A DNA stretch of 64,000 nt from Phyto melanocephala (taxonomy: Eukaryota; Arthropoda; Insecta; Diptera; Rhinophoridae). The stretch covers positions 64,194,685 through 64,258,684 of the forward strand of contig OW799236.1 in NCBI GenBank assembly GCA_941918925.1, written 5' to 3'. The position numbers and the translations under genes were made by a program. Shown piece by piece: positions 10,837 to 22,966 of this stretch. The notes under the pieces are model-generated. The model saw nothing but the letters and a program-made list of their open reading frames with translations, made no database searches and had not been told where the DNA came from. Each line of letters begins with the position of its first letter. Position 1 is the stretch's first letter.

Positions 10837-11645
10837 ACCCTTCACACAGTGAAAAAGGGTATATATAGGTTTGTCATTCCGTGTGAAATTTCTACAATTT
10901 TCATTTCCGACCCCATAAAGTATATATTTTCTGAAAGCTTATGAATAGGGGAGTCGATTAAGCCCTGTCAGTCTGTCCGTCTGTCCGTCTGACCGTCTGT
11001 CCGTGTGTATGTTGAAATCAACTTTTTGAAGCCCCCCGACATAGGTTGGACCCGGGTAAGGTATTAAAATATCAGAAATATTCGGGAGTAGATCGGTATT
11101 GAAAATCAGAAACATCGGTACATAAACAACTGAGATATGAGCAAAAACCCACGACCACCTCGATTTTTTTTTCACAAAAACAACATTACAACAACAACAT
11201 ACATACATACAAACGTGTATACTGGTTAGAGAAAACGTGGCATCGAATCCCAACTGAGCCAAAAAAATTTTTTTTTTAATTTTTTAAAAAAAATTTTTTT
11301 TAAATTTTTTTGTTATTTTTTTTTTATTTTTTATTTAATATATTATTTATATTTTTATTATTATTTTTTTTTTATTTTTTTTAAAATTTTTTTTTTATTT
11401 TTTTTTTGTTTTATATATGTATATTATATATATAATAATTTTTTTTTTTAATTTTTTTTTTTAAATTTTTTTTTTTTTAATTTTTTTTAAAATTTTTTTT
11501 TTTCGTTTTTTTAACATACATACATACGTGTACGTATTTCATATGGGATGAATGGTGATACAAGCAACTGTTATTGCATGACTACACGTTGTGAAGGGTA
11601 TATAAGATTCGGCATGGCCGAATATAGCACTCTTACTTGTTTTGT
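10837..11645 (+). repeat. Helentron-like repeat family A, full-length
   Basis: The 5' end TATACCCTTCACACAGTG folds back on AAAAAGGGTATATA. Then come the TTTGTCATTCCGTGTG block, CGACCCCATAAAGTATATAT, a GTCTGTCCG microsatellite, CATCGAATCCCAACTGAG, a long A/T tract and the 3' end GTGAAGGGTATATAAG with hairpin ATTCGGC-ATG-GCCGAAT and TCTTACTTGTT. Sub-terminal inverted repeats, a central microsatellite and a 3' hairpin are the described layout of DINE-1/helentron-associated elements. That class assignment is inference. Confidence 0.7.
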
Positions 11646-11734
11646 ACATAATTGTCAATATCAAAGCGAATTGAAATTCGTCTTTGTCAATTTTTGACAA
11701 CAAAAAATAATTTGTGTTGTGAATTAATAATTAC

Positions 11735-12430
11735 TTGAAGGAAGAAATGCTTTGTATAAAGGTAAGTGCTGTTATAAATTTTTTGCTAAAAGATTTGAAT
11801 TTTAATCTTGTTTTGTTTAGACTAAAGTCGTTATCGGCTGCCCGAAAGGGAAAGATTTTAAGGCTGAATGAAAATTTCCTGATTTCGCGCACCGTTTCTG
11901 AAGAAGACAAGTCCGACTTGAAGTTTTGTATCGAGAAAAAATTCGAATATTAATTTAATTGCGTTTAAGTCGCTGTCATTGTTGTCATTACTTCTACAGG
12001 CTTATCTGATCACCTTATCAGCAAATCTCGTCCAAGATGTCCCATCATGGCTGTTACACGCTACTCCCAAACTGCAAGACTCAAGGCTCATTCGTACCGT
12101 GACATAGTACCATTAGCTTAAAAAGGTGACTCGATTTATACATATTTACATATATTTAATTTCTTGTTTCTATTTTAAGGAACCTAAGCTATCCAACCGA
12201 CTTAAGGATGTTGATGTTCCTGTACAGTTTGGTGTACAAGTTAGCAATAAGAATGGTTTTATTAAATATGCCGATCAAGTTGTTATTGTCACTGGATGGA
12301 AACAAGGAGCTGGTTTCTCTATAACCATGTGTATGAGTACTTATTTTAAAGTGTAATCAAACATCATTCTTACACTATATTTTTTCTCTCTTTACAGTCT
12401 TGCTTAATGAGTTGTTGTTTTAACGTTTAA
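11735..12430 (+). pseudogene. Pyruvate kinase-like gene fragment with introns
   Basis: Pyruvate kinase converts phosphoenolpyruvate and ADP to pyruvate and ATP. Three stretches match it. About 11830-11950 has RTVSEEDKSDLKFCIEK (the conserved AVSEKDKSDL region). About 11983-12115 has ISKSRPRCPIMAVTR (C-domain, frame ends at a stop). 12181-12330 has LKDVDVPVQFGVQVSNKNG and DQVVIVTGWKQGAGFS (the allosteric/C-terminal end). Likely introns remain: 11762-11820 (GTAAGT to TTTAG) and 12127-12180, and perhaps one ending in TTTACAG at 12398. About half the enzyme, including the B domain and most active-site residues, is missing between the first two stretches. A duplicated or captured genomic copy of a divergent fly paralogue is likely. 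It is not a processed copy because introns persist. Confidence 0.8.
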
Positions 12431-13598
12431 TGAAAAGAGCATAATTTGAATTTGCTATTGGTCTCTGTTGTTTTAATCTTAATATGTATGTTTGTAAAAG
12501 TTATTGTTCTTATTCTGTATTTTGAGTAGAATTAAATTATTAGTAATCATCATTAAAGTTGTTTTTATAACAATACTACGACAATTTTGTACAATTTAAT
12601 TCCATTCTAAACACAAAACAGGCACGAATATATAAATATGTACATGTATACAAGATGTATATATGTATACTTGCAATAAACAACCAACTTTAAGAATATT
12701 ATTTATTCATATTCTGCATTGGCAGAATTAAAAGTTATTTACATCTCTTGTCAATATTTGTAGTCTATTATACATATTAATGTGTTTAATAAACCTTCAG
12801 TACTAGAATCTACCAATGCAAGTTTAGACACTAGATCTGTTTTTCTACTTTCTCAATGTAAAAATTTTATTAAAAGAAAAAAGTTGAGAAAAGTTTATTA
12901 AAATAATCTTTTTTTAAATTACAGTATATTAAAGTTCATATAACACGGGTTTAGAATTTGGTTTTAAATACAATATGTTAAAAAAATGCATTTGCAGCAA
13001 AAAAATAATGAAAGTAACCGTGAAATACAAAGAAAACTTAGACATAGTTCATCAACTTGAGTAGCCAGTTTGGTGTTGTACCCTTTGGGTAATTTGTTCT
13101 GAGATTAGTAATTGGTCTGTTTAAGAAAAATATAAAAAATTGTATTAATAAATAGTTTAGAGTATGTAGGTATAAAAGAATTGCATACATTTATTATCAG
13201 AGGTACCGTAGACTTATTCATGCCACAGATTAATTGATGTCACAGATATGTGTAGAATGCTATCTCTCTGGGATAAGCTTTATTTAAAACTTGGTATCCA
13301 AATTGGCTAGATTCGTTGTGGACCTCGAAAGATGAGGTGTGAAATTTATAATAAATATTGAAAAATTGAAAAAAATCGCACATTTTTAAATTCTATGTAC
13401 ACTTATAAACTTCACACTTTTTTGGTTTTTAATGGCTTTATTTTAAAAACCTCTGCGCACAATCACTTTAATTATTTTTATATTTGAAATTCAGCTTGTT
13501 TTTTTTATTTTAAATAAATTTTTAATTTCAAATGAAATTACACTAAAATTTTTTGTAATCAAAAACAAAATAAAAAAACATAAACAATATTTGATACC
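12431..13598 (+). other. Intron sequence without recognised genes
   Basis: AT-rich sequence with short poly-A and poly-T runs. I see no protein-like frame. It could be non-coding cargo of a Helitron bounded at 10645 and 13998, but that is not shown. Confidence 0.4.
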
Positions 13599-13698
13599 AA
13601 GGCGAATTGATTTGACAATTATGTTCTAAGCAAATAAAAAAAAGTAAAAAAAAATGAATCAGCTGATTTTATAAGGCCACCTTATTAATCCACCTTGC
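13599..13698. repeat. Possible short MITE
   Basis: CAAGGCGAATTGATTTGAC at the left and, inverted, CAAGGTGGATTAATAAGGTG at the right form imperfect terminal repeats around a 100 bp A-rich core. A related left end, CAAGGCGAATCAATCAGGTG, lies at 10757. Target duplications are not clear. Confidence 0.35.
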
Positions 13699-13789
13699 CT
13701 ATAAGTAGGATTATTAATTTGAAAATTTGACTTTGAAAATATAAAAGTCAAAACTTTCAACAAAAATAAAAATTTTAAAAACACAAACA

Positions 13790-13998
13790 ACCCGTATAGG
13801 CTATGTAATGATGAGTTTGCCATCGGAATAAAAAGTAGCCTATGTGTTAATCTAGGTTATTATCTATCTATGTGCCGAATTTCATTTAGTTCCGTTCAGC
13901 CGTTTTTGCGTGATTGAGTAACAAACATCCAAACATACAAACATCCAATCATACAAACATCCAAACATACAAACATTCACATTTATTATATTAGTAGG
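13790..13998 (-). repeat. Helitron-type 5' end
   Basis: On the - strand the end reads TCCTACTAATATAATAAATG preceded by A, the form I know for insect Helitron 5' ends. Next come CATCCAAACATA repeats and the block AACGGCTGAACGGAACTAAA. It has the same orientation as the 3' end at 10645, 3.3 kb away. Confidence 0.55.
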
Positions 13999-14168
13999 AT
14001 ATCTTTGCTACCAATCGTACCACAGTATATTTAGTACGCGAAAAGTTTCCAAAATCAGAAAATAAAAACTATTAAATATTCTTCCATACACAATATTATG
14101 GAAATTTTATTGTTGTTTAAAAAACAAATGTATAAGAAAAATAATTGATCTTTAATATTATTTTGTTA

Positions 14169-15905
14169 TCTATATATGTATGTATATAAAAGAGTAACGT
14201 GACTGACTGACTGACTGATTCATAATCGCACAGCCCAAAGGCAAAGAGCTAGAGACATGAAATTTGGACAATTGGTTCCTTTTTCGATATATAGCTCCAC
14301 TAAGAAGGGATTTTTGGAAATTCGTACTTTAAGGGGGTAAAAACGGGTAAAATGTGTAATCTTATATCTGCTTAACTAAACACGATGCAAATTAAATTGA
14401 AAAAGTATTGTAATTTTAACAAAAAATAAGCTGACAAGTGTCTGGCCTTATTTTAAATTTTCAACCCCTAAGGGGGAAAAACAGTTAAAAACTATAATTT
14501 GGTACTTTTTTTGGTACCCTATGTAACATCCAAACACATGAAGATAGGAAAAAATTTAAACTGTTTTGAGTAGTCCGCAAAAAAATATTAATAGGAATTC
14601 GGCACTTTTTTCAAATTCGCATGTATAAGCGGTAAAAATTTTCCCTTTTTTTGGTACTTTTTTTAAAAGGATCTTTTCTAATATTATTCAATGGGACAAA
14701 ATTGGACAATTATTATTACCTAATAGAATATGGACAAATATTTAGGTGAAATTTTTGGAAACTTTTTTTGGGACAAAAAAGGTACCAAAAAGGGCAAAAT
14801 TCCGGAAAATGTATGTAATTCCTACTTAGACGGTCAATTTCCACAAAATTTTTAATTGGGATTTCACCAGACATAAAAAATTATGTAATTTAATAAAAAT
14901 TTAAACACATTCATAATAGGGTATAAAGGGGAAAAATCGGAAAAAGAGTTTGGTACTTTTTAGAACATAATTACTTTTTAGCAAAAAAAAAGTAGATTTG
15001 CTGACTTCAAATTATGTCTATTAAAATATTTTGTTACATAGATATTTAAACATTTTAAACTTGAAATTTGGATCCTGGACCAAAAATGTACTTTTTCGCA
15101 TTTCTATGGTACTTTTTGTATATTCTGTGTTTATAAAGGTAGAATTGTAATATAAAGGACTATTGATTCCAGGTATGACTAAAAATGTTATGGGTGAACA
15201 CAAAGGTACTTTTTTGAATTTTTGTGGTACTTTTTGCATTTTCTTCGTTTATGAAAATAGGATTGTACAATCAGGGACTATTGCTTCCAGGTGAGACTAA
15301 AAATGTTATGGTCGATAAAGGTACTTTTCTAAAATTTTATGGTACTTTTTGTATTTTCTACGTTTACAAAGCTGAAATTGTGAAATAAAGGATTATTGAT
15401 TCAAATTGAGAATTAAAATGATATTGGATACACAAAAAAAAGCATTTTCGCATTTTTATTGTACTTTTTGTATTTTTACGTTTGTAAACATAGATTCTTA
15501 CAATTAGTGTTTTTTATTCCGAGGTCTAACTCCAAATATTATGAACGACCAAAATTACTTTTTCTAATTTTTTTTTTATTTTGTATACATAGAATTCTGA
15601 ATAAAGGCAATAATAAACCAAGTAGAAGTTTTTTAAGAAGGAAAAAATGTTACTTTTATTATTTTTAGGGTAATTTTTGCAAATTATGAATCTTAATTTT
15701 TAAAACTCAGTAGCATTGATCTTGCTTTTATTTGGAAATATATGCCAGATATATCCTTACTCTACTTTTTATTTTTTTAAGTAAATTGAATCAGAGATAC
15801 AAATTTTCATAAATTGAACCAAAAATATTTAATAACTAAAAATAGAACTTGAGTATTCAGTAAATAGTAAGAACTACGCTATCGAAGTAGCGGGTTAAAT
15901 GCTAG
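14169..15905 (+). mobile_element. Non-autonomous Helitron, complete ends
   Basis: It starts TCTATATATGTATGTATATA after an A and ends CGAAGTAGCGGGTTAAATG-CTAG before a T, the Helitron signature (5' TC, 3' CTAG, insertion between A and T, no target duplication). The segment CTACGCTATCGAAGTAGCG before the end can form the short hairpin. No Rep/helicase frame is present, so it would depend on an autonomous partner. The interior has GGTACTTTTT-rich tandem units of about 119 bp at 15060-15560. Fragments of the same family lie at 505-1077, 8994-9160 and 51100-51470. Confidence 0.8.
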
Positions 15906-18140
15906 TAGGATATAAACCTAACGTTAAAATTTGAAGGTAATTAAAGCATAAACTTAGCTGATCAATCACTTTTATGTAAAAAGTGTAGTTACAAAAAGAA
16001 AAACCAATAATCTCTCCTTCCAGATCCCAATTTTAATTAATGGCATTGATTGTCTGTCAACTTAAATTTCAATTAAACCATCGAACAAACTAGTTTATGC
16101 CTATGTTTGTATGTCTGTGTCTGTCAGGGGTATAAGAAAGAATTTTTAAAATGAAATTTAAAAGATTTTCTCTCTAGCCTTTAAAAAGTATTTCAAATTA
16201 CAGAAATAATTTCGAACAAAATACGTTAGTGCATATTAGTTTAAAAGATCTATTTAATATTTAAAAAATGTACCGAAGGAGATACAAAACTTGTATGTAA
16301 TTGTATTTATTTATTTTACATGTGAAGAGTGTCTTTTGTTCTTAAATTCAACTAATTAAAACCAAACTAGTCAACTGCATTCATGTCAGTCATTGCGGTA
16401 TTGCGTAATTGTGCAGCCTCTAAAAATTTAATATTTATATATAATTTTTATTATAAACTTTTTTCACAATATTTTTTAATTTTTTCTTTAAATATTATAT
16501 ATTAAATATTCAAACCGGTTAACTGTTTTTTTTCTCAATTTTCAAAATAGCAACCGTTTTTTTTTTAAATTCTAAATTTTCAAACTATTTAAAAACCGGT
16601 TTCTTAAAAAAGTCGAATAATCGATTACCCTAATATATACCCTTGTGCACCACAGGTGAAGGGTATAAAAACAAAGTAATACATGTTCAATCAACTTTGT
16701 TAATACAAATTGTTTTTAAAAAAAACAGTGCTTTACAAATAGGTCGGTAGACCGCAGTATATGCCAGTTTTAATAAAATCTTCGAAACTAAATTTTATGT
16801 ATTAATGAGGTTGAGAAAAAAAATATCCATAACTTTTTTAAGGGCGCCAAATAGGTTTTTTACTTTCTCTAAATAACTATATTCTACTGGCAAAGCCCTT
16901 TCGTTTGAGAGAGTTAAAGTGAGCACATTTTGAATTACTAGATTTGACCTATAAATCTATTGTATGACATTTTTTAGTGGCAGCTATCATAAAATTTTAG
17001 GCAAACAGGCTTAGTAACTCGATATATTTAAAAAAGTATAAATACATATTTAAAAATATATATTTTTGCCTGTAACTTTGTCTATCAATTACCGAGTTAT
17101 TCAATTTTTTTTACGAATATTAAGGCATATCATATATACAAATAATCGCAAACAAAAAAACAGAGTAAATCGTGTTGTTTGCTCATATTTCAGAAAGTTA
17201 TCGGGCGATTATGTTGGATAGCGATTTATTTATACCACATACAAGTCTGTGCTACACATGTGGGGGGTTCTAAAAGTTGATTTCTATCAACACACGTTCA
17301 GACGGACGTTACTCAATCGAGCACCATACTCATAAGTTTTCAGAAAATAAATACCTTGTTGGATCAGAAATAACAAACGCCATGACAAGTAATATATGCC
17401 CTTGCTATACTCGTGCTTAAGGGTATAAACATTAATCATAATGGGTATTCTTTTATAGAGACGGATAATTTAATTAGATAATTTAAAATATTATTTCGCA
17501 ACAAATATTCGTTTCCAAGTGCTCAATATCCCCTAAGAAAATAGTCTAGTGCCAGTAAATCACATTAAAGGGGGTGATAAATTAGCGGGTCTATTTTTTT
17601 GAAATTATACGTATGTACATTAAATTCGTACACGCTATTTGTTAAGACACGTGAATCAATGATTCTATGCACGGCACAAAATTTTTAACATAACTAGCAA
17701 AACACAGACCGCTCTGCTGGTCCAATAAATGTTTGCATTGTATTCATTACATATGCGGGTATCACTCACCCTTTTCCCCTATTCCAGTTCTACTTAAAAA
17801 GGCCATTGTACACAAGAAATTACGATGCATGGTTTGGTAACTTTTCAAGTGACAATAAAAAATCATAATATAGGAAATGAAGGACATTTTGTTAGTATTC
17901 GAATGGGAATATAAATGTCATATCTCCGAAACCTCAAACTTTACATTAACCATCTACAAACCATGCCCAACGTACCCTGAAATTTTGGTTGAAATCAGTC
18001 GACCCGTTTTCGCAGTTAGTAGACACGTCGAAGTGAACACTTCTTGTTATATATACATGCATATATATTTATAGATTTAAAAATATTTTTTAATAAATCA
18101 CTACTAACTGTTTCCTAATTTAATTTTCCTTATTTTACAG
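15906..18140 (+). other. Rest of intron: repeat relics, no gene
   Basis: 16640-16672 (TATACCCTT-GTGCACCACAGG-TGAAGGGTATA) is a family A helentron-like 5' end on the - strand. 17155-17430 is a diverged family A copy on the - strand (CTCATATTTCAGAAAGTTAT; AAGGGTATAAAC). 17855-18075 resembles transposon-type filler with no defined ends. The intron closes with a pyrimidine tract and TTTTACAG. Confidence 0.45.
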
Positions 18141-18351
18141 GACTAAATTCTCACGTGCTTACACACTCTCCTCTTCGGGCACTCAACTGAGTCAGGATCA
18201 GGAAAAAATTCGCGGTGAATTAGTGCCTGTTTGCAATGACTGTCGCGGTCTTGTTATGGAAATCTCCAGATCTGCAAAACAAAAGCGTTCATCGGCACGC
18301 AATCGTACGCTTAAAAATCTCACACTTGATTTATCGCCAGTATGGAAATGA
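18141..18351 (+). CDS. Host gene, last coding exon
   Basis: The exon begins after the acceptor CCTTATTTTACAG. Its first base completes the AA|G lysine codon left by the exon ending at 9719, giving a continuous frame of about 70 further residues to TGA at 18349-18351. It includes [18 protein letters not shown], then [20 protein letters not shown] and a basic stretch [10 protein letters not shown], ending [15 protein letters not shown] cysteine pair and no low complexity suggest a conserved C-terminal motif. The good splice phase, balanced codon use and lack of stops mark it as a real host exon. I do not recognise the protein. Confidence 0.82.
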
Positions 18352-20860
18352 AGAGAAAAGAAAATACAGCAAGAAAATAAAGAGAATTAGTGTTAAGGAA
18401 ATGCTGCGATAAGAAAGTTACAAACATATTCTCTGTAAATCATACATATTGACAATGGGCTGAAAAGGAAAACAGACATGATATGAAAAAAATCCTTTTT
18501 TCTCCTACAATTAATATCAAAACTATTTCTGAGTTAAAGTTTGATATAAAAAAAAAACAGATCACCACAGTCTTGTACTTTAAAGCTAATTTAAAAACAT
18601 GATAGTACGTACCATCATATAACAAGTTGTATAAACATAAATAATTTGTAACGTTAGTTGTGTCTATGTACTTCTCTGTCTATCTGTCTAACAACTTCTA
18701 TTCGTGTATTTGCAAATTGTCTATTAATATATTAGAGTTAGAAAAAAGATAGATAAAATTGACAAAATATAGAGAAACAAATAAATTACATATATATTTA
18801 CATGAATTTACAAAATGAAAAAGTCCTCTTAGTAGGAATTTAAATTCATATCAGTTAAAGGAAAAGCAAGAAATTTTAATTTTAACTGATTGAGAAAAAA
18901 TAACTTCAAAAGTTGATTTTTTCCAAATTTTACGCACATTATTTGAAAAAGACATGATCGCTTTATTATGAAAAAAAAATTTTTTGTTACTAGTTTTAAA
19001 ATCTTTTAGATAAACTAAAATACTTTGTTAAATAGTTCGCTTATTTTTTTTTGTAATTTAAAGTTGTTCGTTTCATGTTTATTATGTGTCCAAAATGTTT
19101 TGTTTATTTATTTATCTTTTTTTTTCGTTAAAAGGACCCATAACAACATTTATTAAAAAACGCATTTTTTATTCCATATTTGTATGTAGTTTTGTTTATA
19201 TTTTTCGTTAAACTATGTATTAATAATTATTTAACAATTACAATTATGTTTATTATAAGTCTGTTTTTTATATTTAAAACTAGCATATTTATTATTATTT
19301 ATCCTATCTCTCGTTCTCTGCCTGAGTAAAACCATACAATTTATTAGAGTAATTTAAATGCTATATATGTATAAATAAGTAACGACTTTTTACAAATTTA
19401 AGTTTTCGTACACAAAACACAAGAACAACATTAAAGCACTAGCCCTTTGAACCACCACCCCTAAAAATCGATTTATTTTATAACTATAGGCTTAATTTTT
19501 TTTAATAATTTATAAAATACTTGATTTTAACAATAATAATAAGTTAGTTTAAAACATCATTTACATAATTTGGAACTCACACACACACACACACACTCAT
19601 ACACAAACTCGTATAAAAATCATAATAGAACAATATATCTATACATATTTATTAATTTAAGTTGTACGATTCTTTCATAAGTGAGTCTTTAATTTCAGTT
19701 TGTGAAGGTAACATTTCAGTTGAATTTTATCAATAATTTAAAAAATTATTTTAATTGCATTTATCTAACTTGAAAAGCAAACAAAAATAACAACTTCCTT
19801 TCATAAATATGTAAAATCTGAAACTCTTCATTATAAAGTTTTTGTAATTTGCTGTTAATATTTGTATATGTTTCGAACAAAAATAATTTAACTAATAAAA
19901 ATTATTATATTGTAGTATGTATACCAAAATCATCAAAACACTAAAAAGAAAATACCAGCATATATAAAAAATAATAACACAAAACAAATCAAAATGAAAT
20001 ACATTAATGTTATTAATAAAATAATAAATTATTGTTAAAAACAAAAAACCGCATAATAAAAAAAAACTAAACATTTAAATATCTATTGGAATATAAATTT
20101 AAAAATAAAGGTAATTAAATAAACCCATTCATGTGCAGTTAAAAAATAATCTTAAAAATAAGAGCAACCCTGGAGAACAGTGCTGCAGATATGAGTAATA
20201 TTATTTCTGTTGTGTTTGAAATTATCAGAACATAAGTTTGAAGCAAGTTGCAAGGTTATATTCGTCTGTGTCAGTTTTGTTCCAATTATATAGAGTCTGT
20301 GCTACCTTTAACTGCGGCCGTGCTCATGGAAATCGGAATGGTTCGTGTCTCTATATAATTAGATTTTGGTTCGTACCACAAGTTATTAAAATTTAGGTAG
20401 CTTATGTTCCCAAATCGATAAATTAGCAAAAACAATAGTATGAAACATTAAATTGGTAGCTTCGTAAAGAGGATAGGTGTAGTTACCTCTTTATTTATCT
20501 TTACCCTCCATTCTATCTCATGCAAATATGTATACGATAGCCTAAACACAAAACTACCTGAAATACCACACTTAACCGTTCAATATATAATTATTAACGA
20601 CGAAACAAAAAAAAAATATTTAAATTATTACTTACTAAAAGAATACATTCTTTTAAGTATATGTACAAAAATAATATTATCGTGTAAGTGTATAGTAAAT
20701 GTGCATTAACTCGCAAAAAAAAATATTTAAAAGAAATTGTTGCGGCAGCATCTTAGTGTTCAATTTTCAGTTTGAGCCAGAGTTATACTTAAACGCAATA
20801 CTTCATCGGATTTTAACGATTTAAGTGTAAAATACAACATAAAGCGAAACAGAGAAACTT
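18352..20860 (+). other. 3' UTR and downstream flank of host gene
   Basis: This AT-rich sequence follows the host stop codon. A first AATAAA is at 18376-18381, another candidate lies near 18779 and many more follow, so the cleavage site cannot be chosen. A CA microsatellite is at about 19578-19598. There is no convincing coding frame and no transposon ends are recognised. Confidence 0.5.
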
Positions 20861-20861
20861 A

Positions 20862-21705
20862 GGGCCTGTTCGTAAATGCATCACTGCACTGCATATTATG
20901 CGCATTACATTCAAAAATGCAAGGAATTGCAACACTGCAATTGTCAACTGTTTAAAAATGCAACAGTACTGCATATTAGGCGCAAATAAACAAAAAATTA
21001 TAATTATAAAAATGGCTGATGCAACGAATGAGTAAGTATAAAGAATGTGATTTTTTATTATTTATTTTTGATAATTTTACTTTTTAAACATTTTTAGCCT
21101 CGAAGGTGAAATATTTGTCAGATGTTGTATTATCAAATTCACAAATTATAAGACGCATACGATGCTGCGGTAGGTATTTCTAATTTTGAAATATAGTTGT
21201 GATGTGAGTCAAAAATACGCATGATTATCTTAAGAGTGACTTTCAAGATTTTTATTTTTATGAACATTAGTGTTGATTGTTATAACCACTTATTGTGCAT
21301 AAATTGTAAAAATTTATATTTTAGCTTTTTATTTGTCGATATCTTGACTCGAAAAAAATTACCTTTTACAGTCTGATGATGAGATTACTTGTGAAGAAAC
21401 AGATACCGTGATAGAAAACCACAAGAGCGAAGATAATGTACAGAGTGACATTGAGGAAGCTTTCGAGGATTTAGAGGCCGAATAACTGCCGACGCCTATC
21501 GCAGGCGACTGCATAGACGAAGTAAATGTAGACCAGCAACCAGCTTTTTCGTCATCATCTCTATGTCTAAATATTTCGTATACATATTCCAAATAAGCCA
21601 AGTAAATATGGAATAAAAATAATTATTATAATTATGTGTGGCAGTGATACAAAGTATATGATAAATGCAATGCCTTATTTGGGAAAAGGAACCCAGACGT
21701 GTTTA
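20862..21705 (+). other. Possible Harbinger-type left end with a small spliced frame
   Basis: GGGCCTGTTCGTAAATGCA at 20862 looks like a PIF/Harbinger or similar terminal repeat. Downstream, ATG at 21012 opens a 20 nt exon with donor GA|GTAAGT. An exon at 21098-21169 (LEGEIFVRCCIIKFTNYKTH) has acceptor TTTTTAG and donor CG|GTAGGT. A third, acidic stretch at 21372-21485 (SDDEITCEETDTVIENHK) follows TTTTACAG and ends at TAA. Exons 1 and 2 join in phase, but exon 3 read in its acidic frame does not, so an exon is missing or this is decayed. I do not recognise the product. The opposite terminal repeat is not seen: the errantivirus LTR remnant starts at about 21706. Confidence 0.3.
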
Positions 21706-21957
21706 TATAATTATTTTATGTGGGGGTATCGTTGATATCGTAACTCCCCCTCCGTTAGATTGAGGCTCCGACGAAGAAACGATGGAAGTTCTTTTGTTGT
21801 TTTTAACATATATTATAACAAGAATACAAATAAAAATTATAAGGATTCCTATATTGCTTCCAGTATTTATTAGAGTGTTTGCAAAGAGTTTATGTTTTAC
21901 ATTTTTTATTGTATTATTAAAGTGTATTTCATTAAGATTCAAGTTAGGAAATATTAC
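21706..21957 (-). pseudogene. env: Errantivirus env, C-terminal part
   Basis: The last env section lies on the far side of the Harbinger insertion. It has a strongly hydrophobic membrane anchor (IGILIIFICILVIIYVK, about residues 30-47 of the piece) and a short cytoplasmic tail that runs into the LTR. This layout is typical of errantivirus env ends. The frame agrees with the piece ending at 26177 once the insertion and one AAT copy are disregarded. Confidence 0.75.
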
Positions 21958-22226
21958 ATTGGCCCATAATCATAGTCATAAACAAAGTATGCTTTAAATT
22001 TTTAAAGTAGACTTTTTTCAAAATTATCAGTTTTGCCTACCATAGACAAGCAAAAGCCGACTTTAAACGTAAAAGCATATTTTAAAGTTAAAACAAACAA
22101 AAGTTGTTTTTAACTTTTTAACATCAACTTTAAATGCAACAGCTGTTTGTTGTATACATACATATAAAATAAAAATTTTAAGCAATTGAAAATAACAAAA
22201 ATTAGATTTTGTCTAGATAAAAAAAT

Positions 22227-22640
22227 ATGTGTACATTTAACAAAATTAGAGCGGATTTTGTCATTCTTGAAGATTTAGAGGAGCAAAGAAAACCCAAAAA
22301 TTATAAACAAAGGTTTGACCCTTTTGAGCTAGACGAAGATGAATTTTTGGCACTCACTTTCATTCTTACCCATTGCGATTTCAGCTTAGGGATTTCCCTC
22401 TCAAAACCTGCGGAAGCCATGGTACCTCTTATTGTTTTCCATGCACTCTTTTTTTATTGATCATGGAAGCGTCATTTCCTTTGTGCTCTACAATTTTAAT
22501 ATGTCCATTTATGCACTCCCGCAATAACTCCTTTTCGGCAGTAGACCAGTTTGTCTCTCATTCCCTAGGTTTCTTTTATGGAAACAAGCAGTTGTTAATA
22601 AAGTTAGCACTAGAATATCTTAAAAAATATAATTCTACCT
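22227..22640 (+). pseudogene. Harbinger transposase N-terminal remnant
   Basis: The frame starts ATG at 22227 and contains KQRFDPFELDEDEFLALT, the DPF-L-D-EF motif near the start of Harbinger nuclease proteins. It ends at 22460. An overlapping frame to 22675 may preserve a little more. No DDE motifs are present, so the nuclease core is lost. Weak but consistent with the terminal repeats around it. Confidence 0.55.
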
Positions 22641-22966
22641 TTTCTATTTTTCCACAAAAAACATTTTTGTTTTAAATTTTTGCACACAAAACACTTGAAT
22701 TTTCCATTTTAAAACACCAAAAACTTTTGTTTTTCTTTGCCGCCTTTAATTATTTGCTCTAAAATATTTATATTTTACGCCAGCTTGTTTATATTTTGAT
22801 GCAGATTGTATGAAATCGATTATTAAATTTGACGCAGCATCCACTTAAAGTCAGTTCAAGTTAAAACATACTTTAATTTTGATTATAGTTGCAAAATTAA
22901 TAAAAGCAGGTTTTTAATTAAAAGTTGTTTTTAAAAAGAACCGACTTTACTGTTTAACTATGATTA

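Noticed and set aside
11735..12356. Working pyruvate kinase gene
   Set aside because: The middle of the enzyme is missing and a stop follows the second block, so it is a fragment.
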